A DNA stretch of 64,000 nucleotides from Okeania sp. KiyG1 (GCF_014132355.1 NZ_BLZO01000024.1:28461-92460); one strand, 5' to 3'; positions 37,473 through 47,315 are shown, counted from the stretch's first letter. The notes: generated from the letters alone by a model not told the origin. Numbers and translations are program-made.

Positions 37473-38400
37473 TTAAAAAGATAGTCTAACTGCTGGTCTT
37501 CAAAAAATTTTATTATGTTGTTAATCTTTTGAGAAATAAAATTGAAGCTCGTAACTGATATTACAATACAAAAATCTACATTTTGTTCTTGAATAATAAA
37601 TACATAATTTCCTTCTAATATTTGCTTTTCGTAAAACATATTTTTTAAATCATTTAAAGTTGTTTTAAATAACTTATAATTCATAAACTTTTCTTTTTTG
37701 TAATAATATTTTCTATTTTTCTCAATATGATGATCTTCTTTCCACATTAAGTCATCACTATGATTCAAATGGATATATATCAGTTTTGGGGATCGTAAAA
37801 AGTAGCAGTTTTTTGTATATCTTTCTATCAAATCTTGATCTTCTGCACCCCATCCAATGTATGCCTCATCCCATGCTTTTACTGAAAGAAGAGTTTCCTT
37901 TCTAAAAAATGGAACAACACCAAACTTTTCTTGATCTACAAGTTGTTTAAAGACGGCTGTTTCTTTATCTTCTGGGGCTACTTTGCAAATAGATAAATCT
38001 ATATCGAATATACTATCTCTATCTATATAATCTTCCGGATACATCATCCTATATCCCATAAAAGAGAATCTTTATATTTAGAGGCTATAGCAAGATGCAT
38101 TTTAAGTGAATCTTTTATGGGAACTAGATCAATATCAAAAGGTGCTATAAATTCCGCGTTAGATAAATTTAATCCTATATTTAAAAGTCTAGATTTGTGA
38201 AAAATACCATTATCACATACATGATGATACTTGATGCCATATTCTAGACACATATTTTGACATGAAGGGGAGTTTGATTGCTCTACTAAAATAAATTCAA
38301 AATCAGGACTTTCAAAATAACCTAGCCCACTTGCCCAATTTATAAGCGTTTTTAGGTGATTTTCTCGGTTTCTATAGGCTATAAGGAGAGCTACACTCAT
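37469..38400 (-). pseudogene. Galactosyltransferase-like protein, frameshifted
   Basis: Frames 38044-38400 and 37469-38059 join when one base is added to the A4 run at 38060-38063 (reading KYKDSLFMGYRMMYPEDY), giving about 310 residues. Seen: MSVALLIAYRNRENHLKTLI at the N-terminus, the metal-binding FDIDL, and AYIGWGAEDQDLIERY, the GWGxED motif typical of the C-terminal part of beta-1,4-galactosyltransferase-like (GT7) and related GT2 enzymes. The start ATG overlaps the stop of the upstream gene by four bases, which indicates translational coupling. Acceptor unknown. Confidence 0.78.
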
Positions 38401-39086
38401 ATCAATTCTAATTTTGCCTCTTCAACATCTTTACTAAGAGTACCATAAAGATTGTTGCTTAATTTCTTATTTTCATACCTTTTAAGATTTATAGTACGAG
38501 AATCTTGCTTACTCTTAGTGGCATAATTTTGCATTCTTTCATCATCATCATGAGACAAGTGCAAGCCATAACCAAGTCTAACAATATCTTTACCAAAAAG
38601 ATACATTCTGTTTAGAATATCTAAATCTTCAAAACCCCAACCTATATAACTACTGTCATATCCTTCTATACTAAGAAATGAATTTCTAGTTCCGCATACA
38701 ATTCCATAACCAGGTCTTTCTTCATCACTTTCACTTTCTTTGACAGTTTTGAGTGAAATAAAAACATCTTTATAATTACGTATATAGCAATCCCATTTAT
38801 TTAGCGTCACTTCATCTATCAATACATCTGCATCACAACATATAATGTAATGTGAAGTTGCACAATTAATCCCAATATTTAGCGCAAATGATTTGTTGAA
38901 ATACTTTCTATATTTCAACCAAATATGATTAACTATTGTATACTTTTTATGTAACAAGCTATTTGTGTATTCTGGTAAATAATCTACAAGTAATATGTTG
39001 TTTAAATACAGTTTTTGATTACTGTAATACTCCAGTGGTTGCTTGATACATTTTTTCTTCATTATAGGTATAACTAAATCAAACAT
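38397..39086 (-). CDS. Galactosyltransferase-like glycosyltransferase (GWGxED motif)
   Basis: The 229-residue product is intact and shows GINCATSHYIICCDADVLID with the metal-binding DAD, and GYDSSYIGWGFEDLDILNRM with GWGxED. The LHLSHDDDERM segment follows. It is the first gene of a three-gene glycosyltransferase series joined by 4-base overlaps (stop 38397 / start 38400). Together they probably add successive sugars to a surface polysaccharide or glycoprotein. An N-terminal portion may be short compared with full GT2 enzymes. Confidence 0.82.
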   Translation of the reverse strand: MFDLVIPIMKKKCIKQPLEYYSNQKLYLNNILLVDYLPEYTNSLLHKKYTIVNHIWLKYRKYFNKSFALNIGINCATSHYIICCDADVLIDEVTLNKWDCYIRNYKDVFISLKTVKESESDEERPGYGIVCGTRNSFLSIEGYDSSYIGWGFEDLDILNRMYLFGKDIVRLGYGLHLSHDDDERMQNYATKSKQDSRTINLKRYENKKLSNNLYGTLSKDVEEAKLELI

Positions 39087-39447
39087 ACTTTCTGATTATT
39101 AAGACACTAGATTAAGTAGCATTTTGTAGGATATACAATATTACAGCGGTTTTCATTTGGGTAGACCACAATAGGGACGTTCCATGGAACGTCCCTACAA
39201 GGTTTTGTTTGTGAAGATGTGGTTCATCAACTTGAAAAGCGCTGTAAAAGAAAACTAGATTAGCTTTCTAATAATATCACTAAGCCCCTTAATGTTAAAT
39301 TCCCTTAATCTCTTGGTGTCAATAGAAGGTTGGCGCGACGAGGGGAAACCACCGATTGAAACTATTGAAGCGATCGCTCCTATAGAAAAAAAGTAAGCGA
39401 TCGCTATCTTTACTCATCCCTAATTATAGAAAAAATTAGGGGTAAAA
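39087..39447. repeat. Spacer with perfect palindrome and a short possible ORF
   Basis: A 24-bp palindrome, 'agggacgttcca' followed by its reverse complement 'tggaacgtccct', lies at about 39174-39197 and could be a terminator or a REP-type repeat. A short frame (39292-39396, plus, 34 codons, with LLVSIEGWRDEGKPPIETIE) looks protein-like and contains HIP1 sites; it may be the tail of a lost gene. Two HIP1 octamers are at 39370 and 39398. Confidence 0.5.
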
Positions 39448-42002
39448 TTAATCCACTCTTTCTAATTGCCAGAGAAGTTAAACTAAGCAATTCTGTCACC
39501 AGAAATGCTCGTCTCCAAAACCGGACGTGAGACTTTCACCTCATCCGGCTCCTCAGTGATTTGGCTCTAATCAAAATGAGCACCTCTACCACTATTTTTA
39601 GCAGTTTTCAGAGCGTAGCAATGTCTATGCAATTCAATATTATTCAAGACTTTCCCTTTCTTAAGTTGAATGAAAGTCCTTTTGCCTACTCCAATAAAAC
39701 CAGTCCTTCTTAACATTCTCCTGTCTAACAATAGGAACTTCTGTGTGTTTCAACAGCTTCACTCGGCTGCCATCCTCATAACTACACGAAAATTCCTTTC
39801 TGTTTTCCCCAGAATGCCAATACTTTTGAGAAATCCAGTCATTATTTTTGTTAGAATGTCTTCTTCTTGCCCAACGCCAGAGTTTTTGGTACACTAAATG
39901 ATCCAAATCCCTAAAAGCTTTCTTACTCACCACAGCCGAATAATAGTTGACCCAATCCCGAATAATAGGATTAAGCCTTCTAATTAAAACAACTTGTGGT
40001 GCAGACTTATGTCCATCTATAACCTCAGCGATTTGACGATAATGACTCTTCATGCTCTGGTCACTTGGTTTGACCTCAGTTTTAAAACCAAGCTTACTTT
40101 GATTTTTGCCCACCTCAAATTGTCTGATGTTGAACCCCAAGAAATCAAACCCTGGTTTTTCTCCACCATACCCATATAAAGTATGAACTATTCTTGTTTC
40201 ACTTGGTTTTAACTCCAACCCCATTTCAGACAACCACTCTCCAACCTTTACGAGGCATTTTTGAACCACATCTATATCTTTGTGAGCGATCGCCAAACTA
40301 CTACCATAGCGAACCAAACCCAAGTATTTACTCCTATCCACCCTTGATACCTCATACCCGCTTTCCACAGATTGAAAATCAAAAATTTCAGTATACTCCT
40401 TGATTTGCTCCTCCATACCATGAAGAGCCACATTTGCCAGAAATGAAGAAATAACCCCACCCCTTGCCATCTGCTCCTCCGTTGGAAACAACTCTTCCCC
40501 ATCCATCACACCAGTCTTCAACCAAGCTTTGATTTTTCGACGCAATGTAGGATAAGTACCCAGCCTTTCCAATAATAGTTGGTAGTTAATACCCTCAGAA
40601 GACTTAGCAATGTCAGCCTCAAGCACATACTTAGGCTCCAGCTTGACAAAACCAAAAATTGCTTCTACGGCATCTTGAAGCGATCGCCCCGGCCTAAACC
40701 CATAACAACTAGATTCAAAAATAGCCTCCCATTCTGGCTCCAGAGCCATCTTGACAAGTATTTGTAGAGCGTAGTCCTCCATAGTGCCTCTCCTAGACTT
40801 AACCTTGCCAGTTATGTCCAAAGTTTCAGCCAAAGCAAACAGCTTTTCCGAAGACAAAATTTCCTTACTCTGGTTATCTTGAATCACCCCACGCACTGCC
40901 AATAACTTAGCGTACCAGGACTTCAGCAAAGTTTTTTGGGGCTTACGAAATGCAACATAATCACGACTCTCAGAGGCTCTGTAGATTCTGTCCTGTAACT
41001 TAAAGACGTGACGCTCAACCTTTAACCAGTTAATATCGCGCCATTCTTCCCATTCCGCCGTAGTCTTCAAACTCGTATTGGACATTTCTATCACCTAATC
41101 AAACTCTACATTCCAAATCACCGTGTGTCCGTCAGCCTATCCCATTACATTAAATAAGGGCCTTTGCTTCTGACACAATCCTTCCCAATCAAACATCCGG
41201 TTAGCACCTACTTGATTCAGTTATCAGTTATCAGTTATCAGTTATCAGTTATCCATACCTATAGCTGAAGGCAGAAGGGTGAGCATAGCTGAAAGCTGAT
41301 TGCTGAAAGCTGATTGCTAAATAATTCAAGAGTTTTTCATGGGTTACTTCGTTCCAAATGACCTTATTTATATACCTTTAGGATGATGCTTTACGCCGGG
41401 TTTACGGGAAGTGCTTATTAGTCGAACCAAATCTCGCTAACTCCCTATCCTGTGCCTTTTGGCTCCAGTGTCACAGCTTTTTTCACTGGTTGAAAATTAC
41501 GACGCTTCAATTACATCTTCGCTTTTCACTATCCAATGGGTATTGTGCTTGATGGAAACTCTTTTAAGCTAAGAGCTTTACCACCTTTTTACCCCGCTTT
41601 ACGGATTGGTCGCTACTCGCTACCGTAGGGGTAATGCTGTCAACCCTGCACCTGGGCGGAAGGAATCTCACCTCCAAGGTCATTTAGTTATAAGGCTTAT
41701 GGCCTTACTCTACTCACGTCTTAACCTGATGGCCTTAACTTTTAGCAGAAACGAATCGCACTTTGGTTTCCTTCACGACGTACTCTAGATACTACCCAGT
41801 TCCGCCAGACCCAATGGTCTCCACGACTGGTGACAGCACTGGCATTGATGTCCATTAAATCTGCTAACTCTGAGCTAGTGATTAGATAGCCTTTACTGGC
41901 CACTTCATCAGCTATGTGTAAGGTTTCTATTAAGTTGCGCAGTTGCCCAACCCTCTGCTCCCTGGGCATATTTTCGAGTAATTCGTTATTTGTGTCATTC
42001 AT
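39448..42002 (-). CDS. Small conserved protein interrupted by a group II intron (exons 42002-41762 and 39476-39448)
   Basis: Exon 1 (241 nt, from ATG 42002) encodes a protein with ITSSELADLMDINASAVTSR and GDHWVWRNWVVSRVRREGNQ. Reading on into the intron gives a stop after six nonsense residues. Exon 2 (29 nt) supplies LWQLERVD and a stop. Joined, 270 nt make 89 residues ending NQILWQLERVD, which agrees in my memory with a small cyanobacterial family having a helix-turn-helix-like start. The function is unknown; DNA or RNA binding is possible. Intact exons imply that splicing still occurs. Confidence 0.78.
39517..39551 (-). ncRNA. Group II intron domain V
   Basis: The minus strand reads 'gagccggatgaggtgaaa' then 'gtctcacgtccggtttt', a 35-nt hairpin with the canonical GAGCCG start, internal bulge and GAAA-like loop. 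This is the catalytic core of the ribozyme. Confidence 0.9.
39661..41085 (-). CDS. ltrA: Group II intron maturase with inactive reverse-transcriptase motif (YGSS)
   Basis: The 474-residue product aligns with intron-encoded proteins: AEWEEWRDINWLKVERHVFK and SWYAKLLAVRGVIQDNQSKE (RT-0/1), SSCYGFRPGRSLQDAVEAIF (RT-2), EADIAKSSEGINYQLL (RT-3), ARGGVISSFLANVALHGMEE (RT-4), KPGFDFLGFNIRQF (RT-7) and maturase domain X (LNPIIRDWVNYYSAVVSKKA). The catalytic YADD is replaced by Tyr260-Gly-Ser-Ser263 (40297-40308). RT-3 has SSE for the usual CFD and RT-4 has ARGGVISS for PQGGVISP. No HNH domain follows. It should bind and help splice the intron but not reverse-transcribe it. ATG 41085 follows AGGTGA. 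Confidence 0.9.
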   Translation of the reverse strand: MSNTSLKTTAEWEEWRDINWLKVERHVFKLQDRIYRASESRDYVAFRKPQKTLLKSWYAKLLAVRGVIQDNQSKEILSSEKLFALAETLDITGKVKSRRGTMEDYALQILVKMALEPEWEAIFESSCYGFRPGRSLQDAVEAIFGFVKLEPKYVLEADIAKSSEGINYQLLLERLGTYPTLRRKIKAWLKTGVMDGEELFPTEEQMARGGVISSFLANVALHGMEEQIKEYTEIFDFQSVESGYEVSRVDRSKYLGLVRYGSSLAIAHKDIDVVQKCLVKVGEWLSEMGLELKPSETRIVHTLYGYGGEKPGFDFLGFNIRQFEVGKNQSKLGFKTEVKPSDQSMKSHYRQIAEVIDGHKSAPQVVLIRRLNPIIRDWVNYYSAVVSKKAFRDLDHLVYQKLWRWARRRHSNKNNDWISQKYWHSGENRKEFSCSYEDGSRVKLLKHTEVPIVRQENVKKDWFYWSRQKDFHST

Positions 42003-42459
42003 GGTAATTTTCAGACTATGTGGTCAGATACTACGGCTTACGATTCTATCGTTATTGTTACCAATCTTGCTTAATTAGTTTTGAATATTCTAGGCTAACT
42101 CTGGTTCAGAATTGCCGTTAGAGGTGAAAGATTGTTTTCTATTCACAACTTTTTTTAAGCTTAAGACTGGTTTTAATATAGTATAAAGTTATGTCTATAA
42201 ATAGAAGATCATTGTTCCTTGAAATTACATATATCATTTGAAAGCTGAATTTTTTATTTCCCCTATATCCCGCAGAACTTTCTTTTGCCGTTAACAAGTC
42301 CACATTTTGAATCTTTTTTCTTTTGTAGATATTCTTTATAAGTATCAATACTAAAACTACTATTTTGGCCTGATATTTTACAGCTTAAACTTTTTAATAG
42401 TTAAATGAATATTTAGGAGAGTGAGGGGTATTTTCTGACTACTTACTGTTAAAAATATC
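42003..42459. other. Spacer upstream of the intron-split gene
   Basis: AT-rich, 457 bases. It probably holds the promoter of the small gene. A short minus-strand frame (42139-42348) lacks any protein-like pattern and is not called. Confidence 0.45.
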
Positions 42460-42462
42460 CCT

Positions 42463-42565
42463 TTCATTGACATACTTCCGGCATCAAATCACAGATTGTG
42501 ATGCGGGATTCTCATCTTTGTTGATGATTCTACGCTCACAGAGACGACTTAGATTGGCAATATTG
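42463..42565 (-). ncRNA. Right end / putative omega RNA of the tnpB element at 42566-43901
   Basis: Downstream of tnpB on its strand: 'ctctgtgagcgtagaatc', a hairpin around 'gcatcacaatctgtgatttg' and the end 'gccggaagtatgtcaatg' near 42470. The closing 'gaagtatgtcaa' resembles the right ends at 16050, 55298 and 62316. Confidence 0.5.
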
Positions 42566-43901
42566 CTATTGCGCTCGCCAGAGGTCGGACTCTCCCGTAG
42601 CTTTTGGGTTTCCCCCAGGTTCCGAGTGCCCCTCGGTACTGTTTACTATTGCCCCCAACATTTCTAATCCTTTTGCCAAAATGTTCTTTGCTGCGTTATG
42701 GTCACGGTCTGCTATATAACCACAATGAGGACATTTGTGAGTCCTAACAGACAACGATTTTTTAACAGTTTGACCACAAGAAGAACAATTTTGAGATGTG
42801 AAATGTGGAGGTACTGCTATGCAAGCAATTCCATGGGACTTAGCATAATATTCCAGCCATTCGGTGAACTGATACCAACTTGCATCAGATATAGATTTAG
42901 CTAAGTGATGATTTTTAACTAGGTTAGCAATCTTCAAATCCTCGTAGACTACCAAGTCGTGAGATTGGATTAACGCCCTTGCAGTCTTTACTGCATGGTC
43001 TTTACGCAGTAAAGCTGATTTTGAGATGCTGCCTGGCTAATTGCTTTCTGGCTTTATGGTAATTATTTGACTGAGGTTTCTTACCTTTCTCGTGGCGACG
43101 CGATACTTTCCGTTGTAGCTTTTTTAGTCGTTTTTCTGACTTTTTTAAATACTTAGGATTTTCTACAACATCACCATTACTATCAGTATAGAAAGCGTTT
43201 AAACCTAAATCTATTCCTACTACATTGCTTTGAAAATTATGAGTTTCTTTTCTCTCTACATTTACTAAGAATTGACAATAATAACCATCAGCTCGTCTCA
43301 CAATTCTTACACGACTTATTTGTTGCTCTGAATACCAGACTAAATCGCGACTTGTCCATAGTTCAAATACACCTGCTTTAAAACCATCTTTAAACTCAAT
43401 TTTCTTTCTGTCTGGAGATAGTTTATAACCAGTTGTTTTATACTCTATTGAACGAGTAAACTTTTTGAATTTAGGATAACCCTTTTTACCTGGTAATTTC
43501 AGTCTACAATTTTTGTAGAATCGTTGTATTGATTGCCATGCTCTATCGGCTGATGCTTGTCTTGCTTGAGAATTTAACTTTTTAGCCCAAGGAAAATTGG
43601 CATTTTTGGCTAGCACAGAACAAAGCTTTTGTAAGTCGTTGCGTTTGACATCTTTATTATCCATCCAATAGCGCAAACAACTGTTTCTGATGAATTGACC
43701 TGTGAGAATCATTTCATCTAAAACTTTGTACTGATTTTGACTACCTTTTAATTTGGCCTCAATTACTAGCACTCGCGCTTTGTTAATTCCTTGACTAAAT
43801 TGATTATTATAACTAAATTTACCTAAAATGTATACTGGATAAACTATTAATATTTGTGTATAATTATGACATCGAATCATAATTATACACGTATCATTCA
43901 T
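42566..43901 (-). pseudogene. tnpB: IS200/IS605 family TnpB (OrfB), frameshifted
   Basis: Frames 43002-43901 and 42566-42955 form one TnpB. Deleting one base of the T4 run at 43019-43022 restores HLKSALLRKDHAVKTARALI into VVYEDLKIANLVKN. All three RuvC-like acidic residues are present (GIDLGLNAFYTD, YEDLKI, DRDHNAAKN), and the zinc ribbon is complete (NCSSCG and CPHCG). The N-terminus is uncertain: typical family sequence starts around VLVIEAKLKGSQNQYKVLDE, while residues upstream look like read-through from the left end. No tnpA in the window. Confidence 0.85.
43857..43890. repeat. Left-end hairpin of the tnpB element
   Basis: 'gtgtataattatga' and 'tcataattatacac' are perfect inverted repeats with a six-base loop. 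It lies at the 5' side of tnpB where IS200/IS605 left ends have their transposase-binding hairpin. Confidence 0.6.
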
Positions 43902-44314
43902 CCAGGCGCGCTCATTAAAAATTATAGCGCTGGCCTTCTGATGCGTTTAGGTAATATTATCTTTGCGTTCCCTATTTTTTAGTTGACTAAAAAATCATGC
44001 TTATATGCGAACTACCCATAATACTTTTACTATATCAAAATTTTTTCTGGTGCGCAACCTTAATTTAATCCGCTACGCCATTTTACTGGAGTGCTGAACA
44101 GAATGAATGACTTTAACAATGGCTGTCTATAAATTTTTAAGAATTAATAAAAATTAAGTCTGCTAAAATAACTAAAAGTTAAGTTATTGTAGGAAAATAC
44201 TGGCAATTTTTGGTAACAATAATTTATAGCAGTTTGTGTACTTGAAAACTAGACAAGATAAAGAAAAAAAATCTGACTGCTCATGGGCGATATGCTAATT
44301 GCTATATATGTTTT

Positions 44315-44478
44315 ATTGAAAAAGTGGGGAAACTCCGGTGCAAGTCCGGGGCTGTGCGGCAACTGTAAATCGACAAAAATAGTTAATAGAAAAAATCAAT
44401 AACTACTTACTAATTAATCGATCAGCCAGAACACCTACTTGTCACTTGTAAACCCTAACTTCCTGCCTGACACGGGAA
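44315..44478 (+). promoter_or_regulatory. Cobalamin riboswitch
   Basis: 'gaaactccggtgcaagtccg' with 'gggctgtgcggcaactgtaa' and, about 80 bases later, 'cagccagaacacctac' (B12 box region) are hallmark AdoCbl riboswitch segments. It lies in the leader of cbiX and should lower its expression when cobalamin is plentiful. The 400 bases before it (43902-44309) hold no gene. Confidence 0.92.
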
Positions 44479-44488
44479 AGGATAATAA

Positions 44489-45532
44489 ATGAAATATTCA
44501 ACTCAAAACTCCGAAATCAAAGCACAAGAAATTATAACTTCAACAGAAGAAATAAGTAGTATCTCTACAAGTCATAAATTACCTCCATTACCACTACAAA
44601 GACCTTTATTATTGATAGGTCACGGGACACGAGATGCTGATGGAAAAGAAACTTTTTTAGATTTTGTTGCAGCTTATCAAAATTTAGATAAATCTCGACC
44701 CGTAATACCTTGTTTTCTAGAATTAACAGGTCCAACTATTCAAGAAGGAGTAGATAAATGTGTAGAACAAGGTTACACAGAATTATCTGCTTTACCAATT
44801 TTATTATTTGCAGCTCGCCACAATAAATTTGATATTACCAATGAATTAGACCGGGCAAGACAACGACATCCTCAAATAAAATTCCATTATGGGCGACATT
44901 TTGGTATTACTCCCAAGATTTTAGAATTGTGGCGATCGCGTCTTACAGAATTAGAAGAAACTAATTTTAATCCCTCCGAAACAGTCTTATTATTTGTAGG
45001 GCGAGGTTCCAGTGATCCTGATGCTAATGGAGATGTTTATAAACTAGCTCGAATGTTATGGGAAGGCAGTGGGTATCTAACAGTTGAAACTTGTTTTATT
45101 GGCATTACTCACCCTCGTTTAGAAGAAGGTTTTCGGCGAGCTAGATTATATAAACCGAAGCGTATTATTGTTTTGCCCTACTTTTTATTTACCGGAGTTT
45201 TAGTCAAGAAAATATTTGATATTACAGCCCAACAACAAGAACAATATCCAGATATTTCTATGACTTGTCTGCCAGAAATGGGAGCGCATCCAATATTATT
45301 AGAATTATTGCGAGAAAGAGAAATAGAGACACAGTTAGGAGAAGTACAAATGAACTGTGAAATGTGTAAGTTTCGGTTAGCTGCTGTTACTAATGGAGAA
45401 CATTCTCATAGTCATGGTCATCATCATCACGACCATTCTCACTCACATCATAGTCACGACCATAATCATTCTGTAGTTGACCCCTACGCTCAACCACAAC
45501 AATATCATCAACGTATTTGGCAAGTTCCTTAG
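44489..45532 (+). CDS. cbiX: Sirohydrochlorin cobaltochelatase CbiX (long form)
   Basis: CbiX inserts Co2+ into sirohydrochlorin, an early step of anaerobic corrin synthesis. The 347-residue product has two tandem CbiX domains: [20 protein letters not shown] with metal-site His about residue 45 and [13 protein letters not shown], then [20 protein letters not shown] and [12 protein letters not shown]. The C-terminal region has MNCEMC, which in long CbiX proteins belongs to a 4Fe-4S site, and a His-rich tract ([19 protein letters not shown]) suited to metal storage. The riboswitch directly upstream confirms the role. Confidence 0.95.
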   Translation: MKYSTQNSEIKAQEIITSTEEISSISTSHKLPPLPLQRPLLLIGHGTRDADGKETFLDFVAAYQNLDKSRPVIPCFLELTGPTIQEGVDKCVEQGYTELSALPILLFAARHNKFDITNELDRARQRHPQIKFHYGRHFGITPKILELWRSRLTELEETNFNPSETVLLFVGRGSSDPDANGDVYKLARMLWEGSGYLTVETCFIGITHPRLEEGFRRARLYKPKRIIVLPYFLFTGVLVKKIFDITAQQQEQYPDISMTCLPEMGAHPILLELLREREIETQLGEVQMNCEMCKFRLAAVTNGEHSHSHGHHHHDHSHSHHSHDHNHSVVDPYAQPQQYHQRIWQVP

Positions 45533-46118
45533 ATATTATTGCTTGGAAATAGGGAACAAAAGGAATGGGAAAAAACTAACTATTTGCCAGCATAACTATA
45601 GAGGTTTGGTCGCCAAACCTCTTGATAAATTGTTGTGGCAAACTACTCCCTAATTTTTTTATTACACATCTCCAAAAATAAAAAATAAATCAATTATTTT
45701 TCCCTGTTCCCTTTTTTGGAGGAGATTTCTATAGTGGTTATACAAATAGACATAACATAATATCATGTCCGAATAATTAACGATAAAAAAAGTTTTTGTT
45801 TGTAGTAGGGCTTTAGCTCTAACACTATTTTTTCGCACTTGGTATAATTAGGATAAGTCTCTTAAAATGTAAGAATTTCCTGCGGAATGCTGCGCAAACA
45901 GCTATTAGCGGTTAGCTCTTCCTACGGAATGCGCTCACATTCAGCTTTTTGATTAATCAAGCAAGCATTTGCTTAACTTCTACTACATTTTAAATAAAGA
46001 ATTGAAGGACAAAAACAACTAGCTTAAATTGTCCACTAAAGGTAAGAAAGCTGATGGCTGAAGTGCTGACGGCTGAATGCTTACCTCCTACTTTTAAAAT
46101 TTCCTTTGCCACAAAAAG
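45533..46118. other. Spacer without a recognised gene
   Basis: Contains a possible family-2 MITE end ('atatcatgtccgaataatta' at 45761), also seen in altered form near 6776, and short dispersed motifs. No coding frame supported. Confidence 0.5.
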
Positions 46119-46627
46119 ATGATTCAAGAATTAGAAGATTTAAAAAATAGTATATTAGAGCAACGCTATGAAGACGCTCTAACTTTAATATATGAATTAG
46201 ATGGAATGAGTCGGCAAACAAAAATAAATGCCATTGAATCTTTTGTAATTAGGATGTTAATACATCTCATTAAAAATCAGCTAGAGCAAAGATTAACAAA
46301 TTCTTGGGCAGCTTCTATTCGTGGTTCCTTAATTGAAATCAAAAAATCAATCTTCAAGAAAATAAAAATCCTATTATATAAAACAAGACCAGTGGCAAGA
46401 GATATTAGAAGAAGCCATAGAAGTTGCAATTCGTGATGCTAGTATAGAAGTTTTAGGTGGTGCTTATACATCTTTTCAACTACTCAATATGGTTGATAGA
46501 AATCAAATAATGACTATAGCTGAAAATCTACTAGAACTAACTTATAATTATTCTAAAAAGAATTACCAAAAGTTGTTGATGATTTTTAATTAAGTTACCT
46601 GGTGGGGAAGAATGGGGGCAGAATTAA
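46119..46627 (+). pseudogene. DUF29 family protein, copy 1, multiple frameshifts
   Basis: The start MIQELEDLKNSILEQRYEDA continues to NSWAASIRGSLIEIK, the typical DUF29 N-terminus. The remainder (WQEILEEAIEVAIRDASIEV, FQLLNMVDRNQIM, LPGGEEWG) is found in other frames. Shifts map to A and T homopolymers, for instance A5 where copy 2 has A6 before GAATTACC. DUF29 is common in cyanobacteria; its function is not established. A second copy starts 654 bp downstream. Confidence 0.8.
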
Positions 46628-46772
46628 CGAAGTCAGAAGTCAGAAGTCAGAAGTCAGAAGTTATTTTTGTAACGGGAATTTGAGCAATACTCCAAAAATA
46701 TTACGCCTTAAAAGGTGGGATTTTAGACCCATGTTATTTTGATAACAAGTAAATATTACAGAAGTAACAGCA

Positions 46773-47286
46773 ATGATTCAAGAATTAGAAGATTTAAAAA
46801 ATAGTATATTAGAGCAACGCTACGAAGACGCTCTAACTTTAATATATGAATTAGATGGAATGAGTCGGCAAACAAAAATCAATGCAATAGAATCTTTTGT
46901 AATTAGAATGTTAATACATCTCATTAAAAATCAACTAGAGCAGAGATTAACAAATTCTTGGGCAGCTTCTATTCGTGGTTCATTAATAGAAATTAAAAAT
47001 CAATCTTCAGGATAATCGAAAATCTTATTACATTCAGCAAGACCAATGGCAAACCATCTTAGAAGAAACGATAGAAGTTGCAATTAGTGATGCTAGTGTA
47101 GAAGTATTTGATGGAACTTATACACCTTTTCAACTTTTAGATATGGTTGATAAAAATCAAGTAATAACAACAGCTCAAAATTTACTGGCACTTACTTATA
47201 ACTACTCTAAAAAAGAATTACCTACAATAGTTAATAACTTTTTGACTGAGTTACCTGGTGGAGAAAATTGGAGATTAGGAAAATAA
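46773..47286 (+). pseudogene. DUF29 family protein, copy 2, one frameshift
   Basis: Its first 70 residues are nearly identical to copy 1. Reading stops at SSG after IEIKNQ; removing one A from the A5 run near 46995-47000 restores INLQDNRKSYYIQQDQWQTI and continues cleanly to LPGGENWRLGK at 47286. With that correction it is a complete DUF29 protein of about 170 residues. A large tandem array follows the stop codon. Confidence 0.8.
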
Positions 47287-47315
47287 TCATAGGGAGTAGG
47301 GAGTAGGGAGTAGGG

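Larger units (their letters stand above)
39477..41761 (-). mobile_element. Complete group II intron, 2285 nt
   Basis: On the minus strand the intron starts GTGCG (41761-41757) and ends AC (39478-39477). Domain I features include 'cgaagtaacccatg' (41337-41352 region) and a candidate EBS1 TTTGGT (41431-41426), a perfect 6-base complement of the exon end ACCAAA. The maturase gene sits in domain IV (39661-41085). Domain V is at 39517-39551 and domain VI follows at 39478-39516. Boundaries are supported by restoration of the host reading frame. Confidence 0.88.

Noticed and set aside
39661-41085. Reverse transcriptase considered as a retron or DGR enzyme
   Set aside because: It has a maturase domain X and lies inside a group II intron with domain V and matching splice ends; no msr/msd or template repeat is visible.
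42139-42348. 69-codon minus-strand frame upstream of the intron-split gene
   Set aside because: AT-rich composition, no ribosome binding site or motif.
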